Of a DNA stretch of 64,000 bases, positions 35,483-44,580 are shown in pieces. Source of the stretch: an uncultured Myxococcales bacterium. GTDB lineage: Bacteria; Myxococcota_A; Polyangia; Polyangiales; Polyangiaceae. The position numbers were made by a program, and so were the translations under genes. Where the stretch lies: positions 62,001 through 126,000 of the forward strand of contig CALFEQ010000054.1 in assembly GCA_937949945.1 (NCBI GenBank), in the 5' to 3' direction. The notes below the pieces were generated by a model. The model was not told the DNA's origin. It saw nothing but the letters and a program-made list of their open reading frames with translations, and ran no database searches. Position 1 is the stretch's first letter. The number at the start of each line of letters is the position of its first letter.

Positions 35483-36411
35483 AGGCGCTTCGTCGATTCG
35501 CCCCGCTCGTGCTCCTCGCCGCCGGCGCACAGGTCCACTGCCGTCCCGATCTCGGGGATCGCGAGTCGCTCGTGACGCGCACGCAGGTGCTCGCGGTGCG
35601 CGGCGATCCTCCGGAGGCGAAGCCCGGCGAGACCGTGCGCTGGTCGCTGCTCGTCGCGACGCCGGACGGCCCGATCGCGACACCGCTCGCGAGCTGGGCC
35701 TTCTGCGCCCAGCCGAAGCTCCTCACCGAGAACGGCGCGGTGAGCGCCGCGTGCCTCGCGGACGCCGTGCGTCCCATCGCCGAGGGGGCGCCGAGCATCG
35801 AAGCGCCGATCCCGGACGACGCCTGCAGGCTCTTCGGACCGGAGGTGACGTCCGCCGACCTCCGGCCCCGCGATCCGGACGTGACGGGCGGCTACTACCA
35901 GCCGTTGCGCGTGACGGTCTTCGGCCCGCGCGCCGACGTCGAAGGTCCGACCGTCGCGTTCGGGCTCGAGCGCATCACCTGCAACCTCGCCGACGCCGCC
36001 GCGGACGTCGCCCGTGCGTTCGGCGAGCGTCACGCCCCGAATCAGAACCCCACGCTCGGCCTGCTCTCCGCGCGCCGAGGCGACGCGCCCGTCGCGCTCG
36101 ACGCCGTCCCGCGCGGCTCCACCGTCACGCTCCGCGTCGAGTGGCCGGAGACGTCCGCGGAGCGCTACGTCGCCTACGACCTCGCCACGCGCACCCTCGT
36201 GGATCGGCGCGAGTCGATGCGCGTGTCCTGGTTCGCGACCGCCGGCTCGTTCGCGAACGATCGCACGGGCCGCGCGGAGGACGAGCTCGAGACCTTCACG
36301 GAGAACGAGTGGACCGCGCCGGACGAGGCGCGCAGCGTCCACCTCTTCGTCGTGCTCCGCGACGCGCGGGGAGGCGTCGCCTTCGCGAGCCACGAGATCG
36401 TGACGCGGTGA
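35479..36411 (+). CDS. Putative lipoprotein ending the envelope operon
   Basis: 310 residues from the GTG at 35479, overlapping the receptor stop codon (GTGA). The signal MKALRRFAPLVLLAAGAQVHC ends in a lipobox-like QVHC. The mature protein is beta-rich with several Ig-like turns (VLAVRGDPPEAKPGETVRWSLLVATPDG at the start, EWTAPDEARSVHLFVVLRDARGGVAF at the end) and five Cys, suggesting disulfides. No family is recognised. Co-translation with the receptor fusion suggests it is a surface or periplasmic partner of it. Confidence 0.75.
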   Translation: MKALRRFAPLVLLAAGAQVHCRPDLGDRESLVTRTQVLAVRGDPPEAKPGETVRWSLLVATPDGPIATPLASWAFCAQPKLLTENGAVSAACLADAVRPIAEGAPSIEAPIPDDACRLFGPEVTSADLRPRDPDVTGGYYQPLRVTVFGPRADVEGPTVAFGLERITCNLADAAADVARAFGERHAPNQNPTLGLLSARRGDAPVALDAVPRGSTVTLRVEWPETSAERYVAYDLATRTLVDRRESMRVSWFATAGSFANDRTGRAEDELETFTENEWTAPDEARSVHLFVVLRDARGGVAFASHEIVTR

Positions 36412-36429
36412 CGTCGAGTCGAAATGGAC

Positions 36430-37233
36430 TCATTGCACCGTCAGCCGCACGTCGTCGACGGTCATGGTGATCGGACGATCGACGCAGTGCGGTCCGAGAT
36501 AGAGCGCGACGGGCCCCGAGCGGATGCACGCCTCCGGACCGCCCGTGAGCGAGCCCGCGGGCTCGCCGTCGATCGTGGCCTCGATCGTCGGCGTGCTGCG
36601 CACGTCGAAGGTCAAGCCGACGCGCGAGAACGTGCCCGGCGTCGCGCGTCGGTTCAGCGGGGCCGTCCGTAGCGGCGTGCCGGAAGGATCGTCCTGTCGA
36701 ATGACGACCGGGTTGTTGCTGTACGGAACGACGAGGGCGGAGCACTGTCTGGCGATCTGGAGCATCACGATCGTCGCGTCCGTCACGGACTCCACGAGGA
36801 CGGCGAAGGACAGCTCGGCGCGGCTCCACTGCCCGGGGATGGTCCGCACGAGTTGCGCGAACCTGCAGTCCGAGCTGCCGCCGTTCGGCACCGTGATGCG
36901 TGCGGCTCGCGGACGAGAGAAGAAGAGCTCGTCCTCGAAGGTGACGCTCGCATTCGCGCGCTCGTTGCGAAACGAGTCCCATCCGTCGAGGACCGTCGAG
37001 ACCCCGTCGAAGTCGGCGCAGAAGGCGCCGGCCGCGCCGGGGACGCATGTGGCCTGCGCTCCGCCGTCTCCCGGCGGAGGGAGCGTCGAGTCGGGCCCGG
37101 GTCGTCCTGCGTCGTCGACCGGGGGAGCGGCGTCGCTCGCGCCGCCAGGCGAGCTGAGTCCGTCCACATCGACGGCGAGCGAGCAGCCTCCGACGACCGC
37201 CGTGCACGCGAACGTCCGAAGGCCCCGCCCCAT
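36430..37233 (-). CDS. Lipoprotein with concanavalin-like domain
   Basis: 267 residues with a lipoprotein signal (MGRGLRTFACTAVVGGC), an Asp/Pro/Gly-rich spacer, and a C-terminal domain of ~190 residues beginning FCADFDGVSTVLDGWDSF. Its later motifs GTFSRVGLTFDVRSTPTIEATIDG and PITMTVDDVRLTV are typical of LamG-like jelly rolls. This resembles, but does not closely match, the lipoprotein at 27952-28806. It converges on the envelope operon with an 18-base gap. It is probably a surface carbohydrate- or protein-binding lipoprotein. Confidence 0.8.
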   Translation of the reverse strand: MGRGLRTFACTAVVGGCSLAVDVDGLSSPGGASDAAPPVDDAGRPGPDSTLPPPGDGGAQATCVPGAAGAFCADFDGVSTVLDGWDSFRNERANASVTFEDELFFSRPRAARITVPNGGSSDCRFAQLVRTIPGQWSRAELSFAVLVESVTDATIVMLQIARQCSALVVPYSNNPVVIRQDDPSGTPLRTAPLNRRATPGTFSRVGLTFDVRSTPTIEATIDGEPAGSLTGGPEACIRSGPVALYLGPHCVDRPITMTVDDVRLTVQ

Positions 37234-37275
37234 GCTTCGAGGGTACCACGGACGTCGCTGCGATCGACGGCGAGG

Positions 37276-37929
37276 TCAGTCGCTCCAGACCTGCGCTGCC
37301 CACGTACCCTTGCCGCTGCCGACACCGACGAGCAGCGAGACGTCGTCGGCCGTCGTGAAGCACACCGCGCCGTCCTGCGGGACGGCGGGCGCGGGCGCCT
37401 CGGCGACGACATCGCCGGCGGAGTCGCGCAGGACGACGACGACGTCCTTCACGCCCTCGTCGCTCGCGACGTAGACGCGGTAGCAGCGGTTCGCCTCCGC
37501 GTGGAACTTGTTCTCCTGGTGCGCGTCCTTGTCGGCCTGCTGTCCGCGCATCGGCGGGCCGAGCGGCTTCATCTTCGAGGCCGACGCGCAGGCCTCGCCG
37601 ATCTTCTGCACGTGGGCAGCCGGATCCTTGGCCTGCGCCGCGAACGTCACGCCGCACGCCGCGAGCGCGTCGTCCGGCTTCCGCTTGGCGCGCTTCGAGC
37701 CGGCGACGCCCGGCGGTGGCATCGCCGCCATCGGGGGCAGGCCGCTCGGTGGCGGGCTCGTGGCGAGGAGACCGGCGCCGGCCTCCGCGCCGGCGTCCGC
37801 GGCGCCGACGCCGGACGGTGACTTGGCGCCGCCGCCGCCACACGCTGCGGCTGCGATCACGAGGCTCGAGAGCACGACGGCCGCGATGGCCCGACCGGAG
37901 GGCGAGGACGATGTGACGACGTACGCCAT
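37276..37929 (-). CDS. Putative lipoprotein of unknown function
   Basis: The ATG at 37929 gives 217 residues; an in-frame TTG at 37941 would add four. Signal ending VLSSLVIAAAAC, then a Gly/Ala/Pro-rich spacer and a basic patch SKRAKRKPDD. The folded C-terminal ~100 residues (YRVYVASDEGVKDVVVVLRDSAGDVVAEAP, VCFTTADDVSLLVGVGSGKGTWAAQVW) resemble a small beta-sandwich of the pre-peptidase C-terminal type. Four Cys suggest disulfides. The same layout is frequent in polyangial secreted proteins. The function is unknown. Confidence 0.75.
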   Translation of the reverse strand: MAYVVTSSSPSGRAIAAVVLSSLVIAAAACGGGGAKSPSGVGAADAGAEAGAGLLATSPPPSGLPPMAAMPPPGVAGSKRAKRKPDDALAACGVTFAAQAKDPAAHVQKIGEACASASKMKPLGPPMRGQQADKDAHQENKFHAEANRCYRVYVASDEGVKDVVVVLRDSAGDVVAEAPAPAVPQDGAVCFTTADDVSLLVGVGSGKGTWAAQVWSD

Positions 37930-37986
37930 GGGCCCGGCCAACGTAGCTCGGGAGGGCGGCGTCTTGGAATGCCCTGGCCGCCGCGC

Positions 37987-38772
37987 TCAGTAGAAGGTCT
38001 CGACCTCCGGCGAAAACGCGCCCTGCTTCACCTCGCCGAAGTCGAAGAGGGCATGGAGCATCGCGCATCGCGCGCTCTCGTCGTTCTCGCGCGTGCACGT
38101 CTCGTGGAAGGCCTCGAGCTCGGCGACGGTCACGAGCGTGCCCGGGTTCGGCCGGAACGCCATCGACACGAAGGCCTTCGGGATCGAAGGGTGCGCGGAC
38201 TCCTCGCGATGGCACGTCGCGCACACCGTCCGATCGTCGCCTTGCAGGATCTTCTGGAAGGCCGCGTCCGGCGCGAGCTTCGACGTGACCGGCAGCTCGA
38301 GCTCGCCCTTGATCGTCCGCGTGGTCGTGACCCACTCGCCGAGCTCGAGCAGCTTGCTGCCGTCTCCCTCGGGCACCGCGCTGATGACCAGCTTCGGCAG
38401 GAGGAAGAAGAGTCGAGGGCTCTCCCTTCCTGCCGCAGGCTGCGCGCTCGTCACGCTGTGGGTCGCGACGACCTCGAGCGGTCGGGGCAGGGCGGCGACG
38501 AAGCACGGGCCGTCCGCGCTCGGAGCGAGGGCGTTCAGACGGGCGATGACGTCGCCGATCGACGCGATCGCGCCTTGCGCCTCCGCGCACTTCCGGAGCG
38601 CCTCGCTCGCCACGTGCGTCGATCCCGCGTCCGCGGAGGGCGACGTCGGAGACGACGGCGCGGCCGACGGCGACGGCTTCGAGGGCGAGGACGGCGTGGA
38701 CTCTTCCGCGTCGCACGCACCGAGCGCACCGAGGACGAGGAGCGCGAGCACGCTGCGCATGGGGAAGCGCAT
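37987..38772 (-). CDS. Lipoprotein with a single c-type haem motif
   Basis: 261 residues with a lipoprotein signal (RSVLALLVLGALGAC) and a Ser/Pro-rich spacer. One CxxCH motif (VCATCHREE) lies at about residue 190, with Met-containing sequence downstream (AFVSMAFRPN) that could supply the axial ligand. The rest matches no named cytochrome family, so haem attachment is probable but unproved. Similar haem-motif lipoproteins occur in myxobacterial envelopes and may take part in electron transfer or sensing. It is transcribed divergently from the gene at 38939. Confidence 0.75.
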   Translation of the reverse strand: MRFPMRSVLALLVLGALGACDAEESTPSSPSKPSPSAAPSSPTSPSADAGSTHVASEALRKCAEAQGAIASIGDVIARLNALAPSADGPCFVAALPRPLEVVATHSVTSAQPAAGRESPRLFFLLPKLVISAVPEGDGSKLLELGEWVTTTRTIKGELELPVTSKLAPDAAFQKILQGDDRTVCATCHREESAHPSIPKAFVSMAFRPNPGTLVTVAELEAFHETCTRENDESARCAMLHALFDFGEVKQGAFSPEVETFY

Positions 38773-38853
38773 GAGGTGATCAAGACACGGATTTTCGCGT
38801 CGCGCTCGCGAAAAGCTTGCGCGTCGCGCGCGGCGCGCTGCGCGCTGCGCGAG

Positions 38854-38885
38854 TCCTCGGTCCTCAGTCCTCAGCTTTGGGGCTC
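38854..38885. repeat. TCCTCAG heptamers with the same flank as the 22.6-kb element
   Basis: Three units (TCCTCGG, TCCTCAG, TCCTCAG) are followed by CTTTGGGGCTCG. At 22629-22657 two such units are followed by CTTTTTGGGGTCTCG, so the similarity continues past the heptamers. No right-hand inverted partner is visible here. Confidence 0.7.
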
Positions 38886-38938
38886 GGGGTTTTCGTTCCG
38901 CCGTCGTCTACTTCGGCGGTATAGGCGCTTCGCAAGGC

Positions 38939-39775
38939 ATGAGAAGTGTTCGAGCGGTCGGAGGGATCGTCATCGCCCTCTCGCTCCTCGCCGGCTGTCG
39001 CGAGCGAGAGCGTCACGCCGTCGGTGGAACGGCGACCGGGGCGTCCACGGCATCCGTAGCGTCCTCCGCGGTCGGGCCCGTGCCTCGCGAGGCTCCGCCG
39101 CACTCGAGCGACGGCGGCGCGTCCGACGTGATGGATGGTGCCGCCCCAGCAGAGCCTGCGTCCGAGTGGGAGACGGAGAAGGCCTGGGCGGAGGCGCGCG
39201 GGGTGGTCATCGAGCCGAACGCGACGACCGTCGTGGCGAAGCGGCGCGGGAAGCTCGCGCGCTCGAGCCGTTACGAGGACACGGTCGTCGTCTTCCGTCC
39301 CGATCGGAAAGTCGTCCGCTTCGTCGCGACGACGAAGCCCGCGCAGATGCCGAACGAGAGCATCTCGAGCGTCCCCGACGTCGACGGGGACGGGCGGAAG
39401 GATCTCGGGATGGTCCGGCCGGGCGTGTATCGCGCGATCGGCGACGTCACGTTCGGCGTGCCGGGACACCCGCGGACGGCGTTCAAGCTCGTGACGGAGG
39501 ACGGCGACGGCGCGCTACCCGCATGGCGCGACCTCGACGGCGACGGCGTGTTCTCGCCTCGAGAGCGAGCCGTCTCCGAGCAGCGCGGCTACACGATCAC
39601 CGGCGTCTACATCCACTACGGCTTCGAGCCCGAAGGTCGCGTCATCGGTGATCGCAAGCGCTCCGGGCCGTGGACCGTCGGTTGCCAGAACGTCCGCTAC
39701 GACGAGCTCGACGCCTTCGTCGAGGCGGTCGGCGGTCCGAAGGCGAGCTTCCGCTACGCGATCGTCCACGAGTGA
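38939..39775 (+). CDS. Lipoprotein with L,D-transpeptidase-like signature and DxDGDG motifs
   Basis: 278 residues. Lipoprotein signal MRSVRAVGGIVIALSLLAGC and a Ser/Ala spacer, then a folded region with two calcium-loop-like motifs (VPDVDGDGRKDLG and WRDLDGDGVFS). Further on comes GVYIHYGFEPE and, 20 residues later, WTVGCQNVRYDELDAFV. The His...TxGC order mimics the active-site signature of L,D-transpeptidase-like (YkuD) proteins, where Cys is the nucleophile. Overall similarity is too weak to assign catalysis. It probably acts at the cell wall or surface. Confidence 0.75.
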   Translation: MRSVRAVGGIVIALSLLAGCRERERHAVGGTATGASTASVASSAVGPVPREAPPHSSDGGASDVMDGAAPAEPASEWETEKAWAEARGVVIEPNATTVVAKRRGKLARSSRYEDTVVVFRPDRKVVRFVATTKPAQMPNESISSVPDVDGDGRKDLGMVRPGVYRAIGDVTFGVPGHPRTAFKLVTEDGDGALPAWRDLDGDGVFSPRERAVSEQRGYTITGVYIHYGFEPEGRVIGDRKRSGPWTVGCQNVRYDELDAFVEAVGGPKASFRYAIVHE

Positions 39776-39789
39776 CGACCGCGTGGCGA

Positions 39790-40302
39790 TCAGCGCGCGA
39801 CCTTCTGGACCGTCTCCCACGTGCGGGTGGTGATGTCCTTGCCGAAGGTCCGCTCGAGGAGCGTCATGAAGACGGGGCCCTTCGGGTTGGGGACGTAGGT
39901 CGTGAAGACCTCGGATCCTTCGATCGCGAGGATGCGCGCCCCGTCGACCTCGATCGGCAGATCGACCTTCTTCTTCGGCGCGGATCGGAGGAACGTGACC
40001 ACGCGCTTCTCCGCCGGCGCCAGCCGAAACGCGCGGTACGGGTCGGCCTCGAGGATCGCGCGGAGCGCGTCGACCGAGCGCACCATGGTCATGAACGTCC
40101 GGTCCAGCTCTTCGGCCATCGCGGCCTCGATCTTCCGCTCCAGCGACCTCTCCGGCGTCTTCCGCGTGGAGAAGACCACGTTGCCGCTCGTGAGGACGGT
40201 CTTCACGTCCTCGAAGCCGGCGGACTCGAAGCAACGTTTCAGCTCGGGCATCTTCGCGTTCATCGGGCTGACGCCGCGAAGGAAGGCCGCGTACCGTGTC
40301 AT
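39790..40302 (-). CDS. DUF1697 family protein
   Basis: The ATG at 40302 gives 170 residues. MTRYAAFLRGVSPMNAKMPELK at the N-terminus, followed by FEDVKTVLTSGNVVFST, is the diagnostic DUF1697 opening; the C-terminal FMTLLERTFGKDITTRTWETVQKV is the family's closing block. Members are small cytosolic proteins of unknown biochemical role. The length is normal. It is transcribed divergently from the Sua5 gene, 84 bases apart. Confidence 0.92.
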   Translation of the reverse strand: MTRYAAFLRGVSPMNAKMPELKRCFESAGFEDVKTVLTSGNVVFSTRKTPERSLERKIEAAMAEELDRTFMTMVRSVDALRAILEADPYRAFRLAPAEKRVVTFLRSAPKKKVDLPIEVDGARILAIEGSEVFTTYVPNPKGPVFMTLLERTFGKDITTRTWETVQKVAR

Positions 40303-40386
40303 CTCCGCGAACCTAACACGAGCGGTCGCGAGCGACGCGTGTGCTCGGAGCGCGGCGGCGCCCCGAAACGCGCTAAGGTGGCGCCG

Positions 40387-41400
40387 ATGCCCCGTGTGCT
40401 CCGTGTCGATCCGGCCGCGCCCGATCCGGCGGTGATCGCCGAGGCGGCGGCCGTCTTCGCTCGAGGCGGTCTCGTCGCCTTCCCGACGGAGACCGTCTAC
40501 GGGCTCGGGGCGCGCGGGCTCCACGCGGACGAGGTCGCGCGCATCTTCGCCGCGAAGGGGCGCCCGCCGGGCCATCCCTTGATCCTCCACGTCGACGGAG
40601 AGCGGATGGCGAAAGAGCTCGCGCGCGAGTGGTCGGACGCGGCCTCGCGTCTGGCGAAGGAGCTCTGGCCTGGACCGCTCACGCTCGTGGTCCCGCGCGC
40701 GCCCGTCGTGCCTCCGGAGGTCAGCGGCGGGCTCGACACGGTCGGCCTCCGATCGCCGAGCCACCCGATCGCGCTCGCGCTCATCCGCGCCGTCGGCGAG
40801 CCGCTCGCCGCGCCGAGCGCCAACGCGCATACGCACGTGTCGCCGACGACGGCCGCGCACGTCGTGCGGTCGCTCGGCGAGCGCATCGATCTCGTGCTCG
40901 ACGGCGGGCCCACCGCGCACGGGATCGAGTCGACGGTCGTCGCGATGACGACGCCGCCGCGCGTGCTCCGGCCCGGCGCGGTTTCGCTCGAGCGCCTGCG
41001 CGCGATCGTGCCCGAGATCGCCTGGGAGCCGGTGACCGTGCACGGCGACGCCGCGCGCGCGTCTCCGGGCATGGCCGCGAAGCACTACGCGCCGCGCACG
41101 CGCGTCCTCTTGGCTCCGCGCGGCGCCGAGGGCGTCGGCGCCGCCGTCGCGAGCGCGCGCGCCGAGGGCGCCGCCCGTCTCGGTGCGATCGTCGCGACGG
41201 AGGGCGGCAGGATCGCAGCCACGGGAGCCGCACCGCTGATCGTCTTGCCCGACGAACCGGAGGGGTACGCGCGCGATCTGTTCGCCGCGCTGCACGCCGT
41301 GGACGAAGCCGGCGTCGACGCCGTCGTCATCGAGCAGGTCCCGGCCGAGCCTGCGTGGTGGGCCGTCGCGGACCGGCTCTCGCGCGCGGCGAAGGCGTGA
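40387..41400 (+). CDS. L-threonylcarbamoyladenylate synthase (Sua5/TsaC)
   Basis: 337 residues. The N-terminal ~200 form the YrdC/Sua5 catalytic domain: GGLVAFPTETVYGLGARGL, IFAAKGRPPGHPLILHV, LWPGPLTLVVPR, VGLRSPSHP, PLAAPSANAH and GIESTVVAM. A Sua5 C-terminal domain follows (SPGMAAKHYAPRTRVLL), so this is the two-domain Sua5 type rather than short TsaC. It makes threonylcarbamoyl-AMP from threonine, bicarbonate and ATP for the t6A37 modification of tRNAs that read ANN codons. It appears monocistronic. Confidence 0.95.
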   Translation: MPRVLRVDPAAPDPAVIAEAAAVFARGGLVAFPTETVYGLGARGLHADEVARIFAAKGRPPGHPLILHVDGERMAKELAREWSDAASRLAKELWPGPLTLVVPRAPVVPPEVSGGLDTVGLRSPSHPIALALIRAVGEPLAAPSANAHTHVSPTTAAHVVRSLGERIDLVLDGGPTAHGIESTVVAMTTPPRVLRPGAVSLERLRAIVPEIAWEPVTVHGDAARASPGMAAKHYAPRTRVLLAPRGAEGVGAAVASARAEGAARLGAIVATEGGRIAATGAAPLIVLPDEPEGYARDLFAALHAVDEAGVDAVVIEQVPAEPAWWAVADRLSRAAKA

Positions 41401-41417
41401 GCACGGCCGGTCGCGCG

Positions 41418-41437
41418 ATCCTTTACAACTCAAGGAT
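41418..41437. promoter_or_regulatory. Dyad ATCCTT-N8-AAGGAT upstream of the catabolic cluster
   Basis: A 20-bp dyad with 6-bp perfect arms in A/T-richer sequence, 86 bases before the RidA start codon. The size and symmetry suit a MarR-family operator, and a MarR regulator is encoded two genes downstream. The assignment is inference. Confidence 0.4.
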
Positions 41438-41523
41438 TTGCGCCTAAGCGTTCTGGCGGTTCGCGCGCCCCTCGAGACGACCTCGCGAGGCCCGCTCACC
41501 GACGGCCGACTCAGGAGCGACCC

Positions 41524-41922
41524 ATGGCACATCAGGTCATCACTCCGTCGCACTTCCCCAAGCCTCGCGGCTACTCGAACGGCATCCTCGCGCAGGGGCG
41601 CATCCTCTACATCGCGGGGCAGATCGGGTGGGACAAGGACGCTCGCATCGTCAGCCCCGACTTCGCGACGCAGTTCCTCCAGGCGCTCGACAACGTGATC
41701 GCGGTCGTGCGCGAGGCGGGCGGCGCCACGGAGCACATCGTCAAGCTCCTCGCGTTCGTCACGGACCTCGACGCGTACCGCGCCGCGACGGCGGCCATCG
41801 GCGAAGGGTGGCGCGCGCGCATGGGCAAGTACTATCCGGCGATGAGCCTCGTGAAGGTCGCGGGGCTGCTCGAGCCGGGCGCCCTCGTCGAGATCGAGGG
41901 CGTCGCGGTGCTCCCCTCCTGA
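41524..41922 (+). CDS. RidA family protein (YjgF/YER057c/UK114)
   Basis: 132 residues with the family pattern: SNGILAQGRILYIAGQIGWD near the N-terminus, FLQALDNVIAVVREAGGATEHIVKLLAFVTD in the centre, and YPAMSLVKVAGLLEPGALVEIEGVAV at the end. RidA hydrolyses reactive enamine/imine intermediates, but the usual C-terminal catalytic Arg position reads SLVKV, as in catabolic Rid subgroups that lack deaminase activity. It leads the MarR-crotonase-dehydrogenase group, which hints at handling an intermediate of aromatic (amino)acid breakdown. Confidence 0.92.
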   Translation: MAHQVITPSHFPKPRGYSNGILAQGRILYIAGQIGWDKDARIVSPDFATQFLQALDNVIAVVREAGGATEHIVKLLAFVTDLDAYRAATAAIGEGWRARMGKYYPAMSLVKVAGLLEPGALVEIEGVAVLPS

Positions 41923-41934
41923 TCGCGGACGCGC

Positions 41935-42495
41935 GTGCCTGCCGCTCAGGGCTCGCAGCGGCGCGGCCGTTCGAAGGCCGAGCTCGACGGCAAGGTCGGC
42001 GTCGGGCGGCTACGTGCCGAGGAGGAGTCCGTCAGCATCTGGTTCCGGCTCCTCTCGTGCCATGCGCTCATGCTCGCGGAGCTCCGGCGCCACCTCGAGG
42101 ATCGGATCACGCTCGCGCGCTTCGATCTGCTCGCGAGCCTGTACCGCGAGGACGGCCAGACGCTCGCCGGGCTGAGCCGTGCCTTGCTCGTCACGGCGGG
42201 AAACGTGACCGGGCTCGTCGATCGCGCCGAGCGTGACGGCTTCGTCGAGCGGCGACCCGAGCCGACGGATCGGCGCGTGTTCCGCGTGTGGCTGACGCAG
42301 AAGGGCCGGGCGCTCATCCGCGAGCTGCTCCCGCTGCACGCGCGTCACGTCCACGAGCTCATCGGCTCGTTGCCCGCGAGCGATCGCCGCGAGCTTCGGC
42401 GGCTGCTAGGAAGTCTGCGCGACCACCTGCGCCGTCCTCCGGCCGGAGCGACGTCCCGGCCGAACACGTCGAGGAGCACGAGGAGCCGAACATGA
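41935..42495 (+). CDS. MarR family transcriptional regulator
   Basis: 186 residues from the GTG at 41935. The winged helix-turn-helix is evident: LARFDLLASLYREDGQTLAGLSRALLVTAGNVTGLVDRAERDGFVERRPEPTDRRVFRVWLTQKG, containing the MarR wing signature DRR. Helical dimerisation segments flank it. The C-terminal tail is basic and Thr/Ser-rich. Its stop codon overlaps the crotonase ATG (ATGA). It probably represses the cluster and responds to an aromatic acid or aryl-CoA; the nearest candidate operator is at 41418-41437. Confidence 0.92.
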   Translation: MPAAQGSQRRGRSKAELDGKVGVGRLRAEEESVSIWFRLLSCHALMLAELRRHLEDRITLARFDLLASLYREDGQTLAGLSRALLVTAGNVTGLVDRAERDGFVERRPEPTDRRVFRVWLTQKGRALIRELLPLHARHVHELIGSLPASDRRELRRLLGSLRDHLRRPPAGATSRPNTSRSTRSRT

Positions 42496-43346
42496 CGATC
42501 CAGCCGAAGACGTTCAAGTACGAGCTCTCCGCGAGCGGAGTCGCGACGATCACCCTCGACCGGCCCGAGCGGCTCAACTCGCTCACGTTCGAGGTCTACG
42601 AGGAGCTCCGCGACACCTTCGCCTCGCTCGATCACGAGGACGCCGTCCGTGCGGTGATCATCACCGGCAGCGGGCGCGCGTTCTGCTCGGGCGGCGACGT
42701 CGAGAGCATCATCGGCGAGCTGTTCTCGCGCGACATGAAGGGGCTCCTCGCCTTCACGCGCGTGACGGGCGCGCTCATCCGCAACATCCGCGCGCTGCGC
42801 CGGCCCGTCGTCGCGGCGGTCAACGGCACGGCCGTCGGCGCCGGCGCGGTCATCGCGCTCGCGTGCGATTTCCGCATCGCGAGCTCGACGGCGAAGATCG
42901 GCTTCATCTTCCCGAAGGTCGGCCTCTGCGGCGCCGACATGGGCGCGGCGTACCTGCTCCCGCGCGTCGTCGGACTGGGGCGCGCGAGCGAGCTGCTCTT
43001 CCTCGGCGACATCATCGGCGCGGAGGAGGCCCACCGCATCGGGCTGTTCGGTCGCGTCGTCCCGCCGGAGGAGTGCTTGCCCCAGGCGCGCGCGCTCGCC
43101 GAGCGCCTCGCGTCGGGTCCGGCCTTCGCGCACGCGATGACGAAGCAGATGCTCGAGAGCGAGCACGGGATGACGCTCGACCAGGCCATCGAGGCCGAGG
43201 CCCAGGCGCAGGCCATCTGCATGCAGCACCCGGACTTCCGCGCCGCCTACGACGCGTGGGTCGAGAAGCGGCCGGTCGTCTTCGCGGGCTCGAGCGTCCC
43301 GTTCGACGACGGGCGCCCGCGGCGCGATCCGGAAGCGAAGAAGTAA
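42492..43346 (+). CDS. Enoyl-CoA hydratase/isomerase family protein with altered active site
   Basis: 284 residues, crotonase fold: ITLDRPERLNSLTFEVYEELRDTF, oxyanion segment GRAFCSGGDVES, VGAGAVIALACDFRIASSTAKIGFIFPKVGLCGADMGAAYLLPRVVG. The two Glu residues of classical enoyl-CoA hydratase are absent (Val in GAGAVIA, Lys in FPKVG), while an Asp is present in GADMG. This variant is known beside acyl-CoA dehydrogenases and benzoate-CoA-ligase-like genes in aromatic catabolism. It may isomerise or hydrolyse a ring-derived CoA ester. It is co-translated with MarR. Confidence 0.88.
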   Translation: MTIQPKTFKYELSASGVATITLDRPERLNSLTFEVYEELRDTFASLDHEDAVRAVIITGSGRAFCSGGDVESIIGELFSRDMKGLLAFTRVTGALIRNIRALRRPVVAAVNGTAVGAGAVIALACDFRIASSTAKIGFIFPKVGLCGADMGAAYLLPRVVGLGRASELLFLGDIIGAEEAHRIGLFGRVVPPEECLPQARALAERLASGPAFAHAMTKQMLESEHGMTLDQAIEAEAQAQAICMQHPDFRAAYDAWVEKRPVVFAGSSVPFDDGRPRRDPEAKK

Positions 43347-43380
43347 AAAGAAGCGGAAGCAGCGAAGGGAGAGGCGAACG

Positions 43381-44570
<1,190 letters not shown>

Positions 44571-44580
<10 letters not shown>

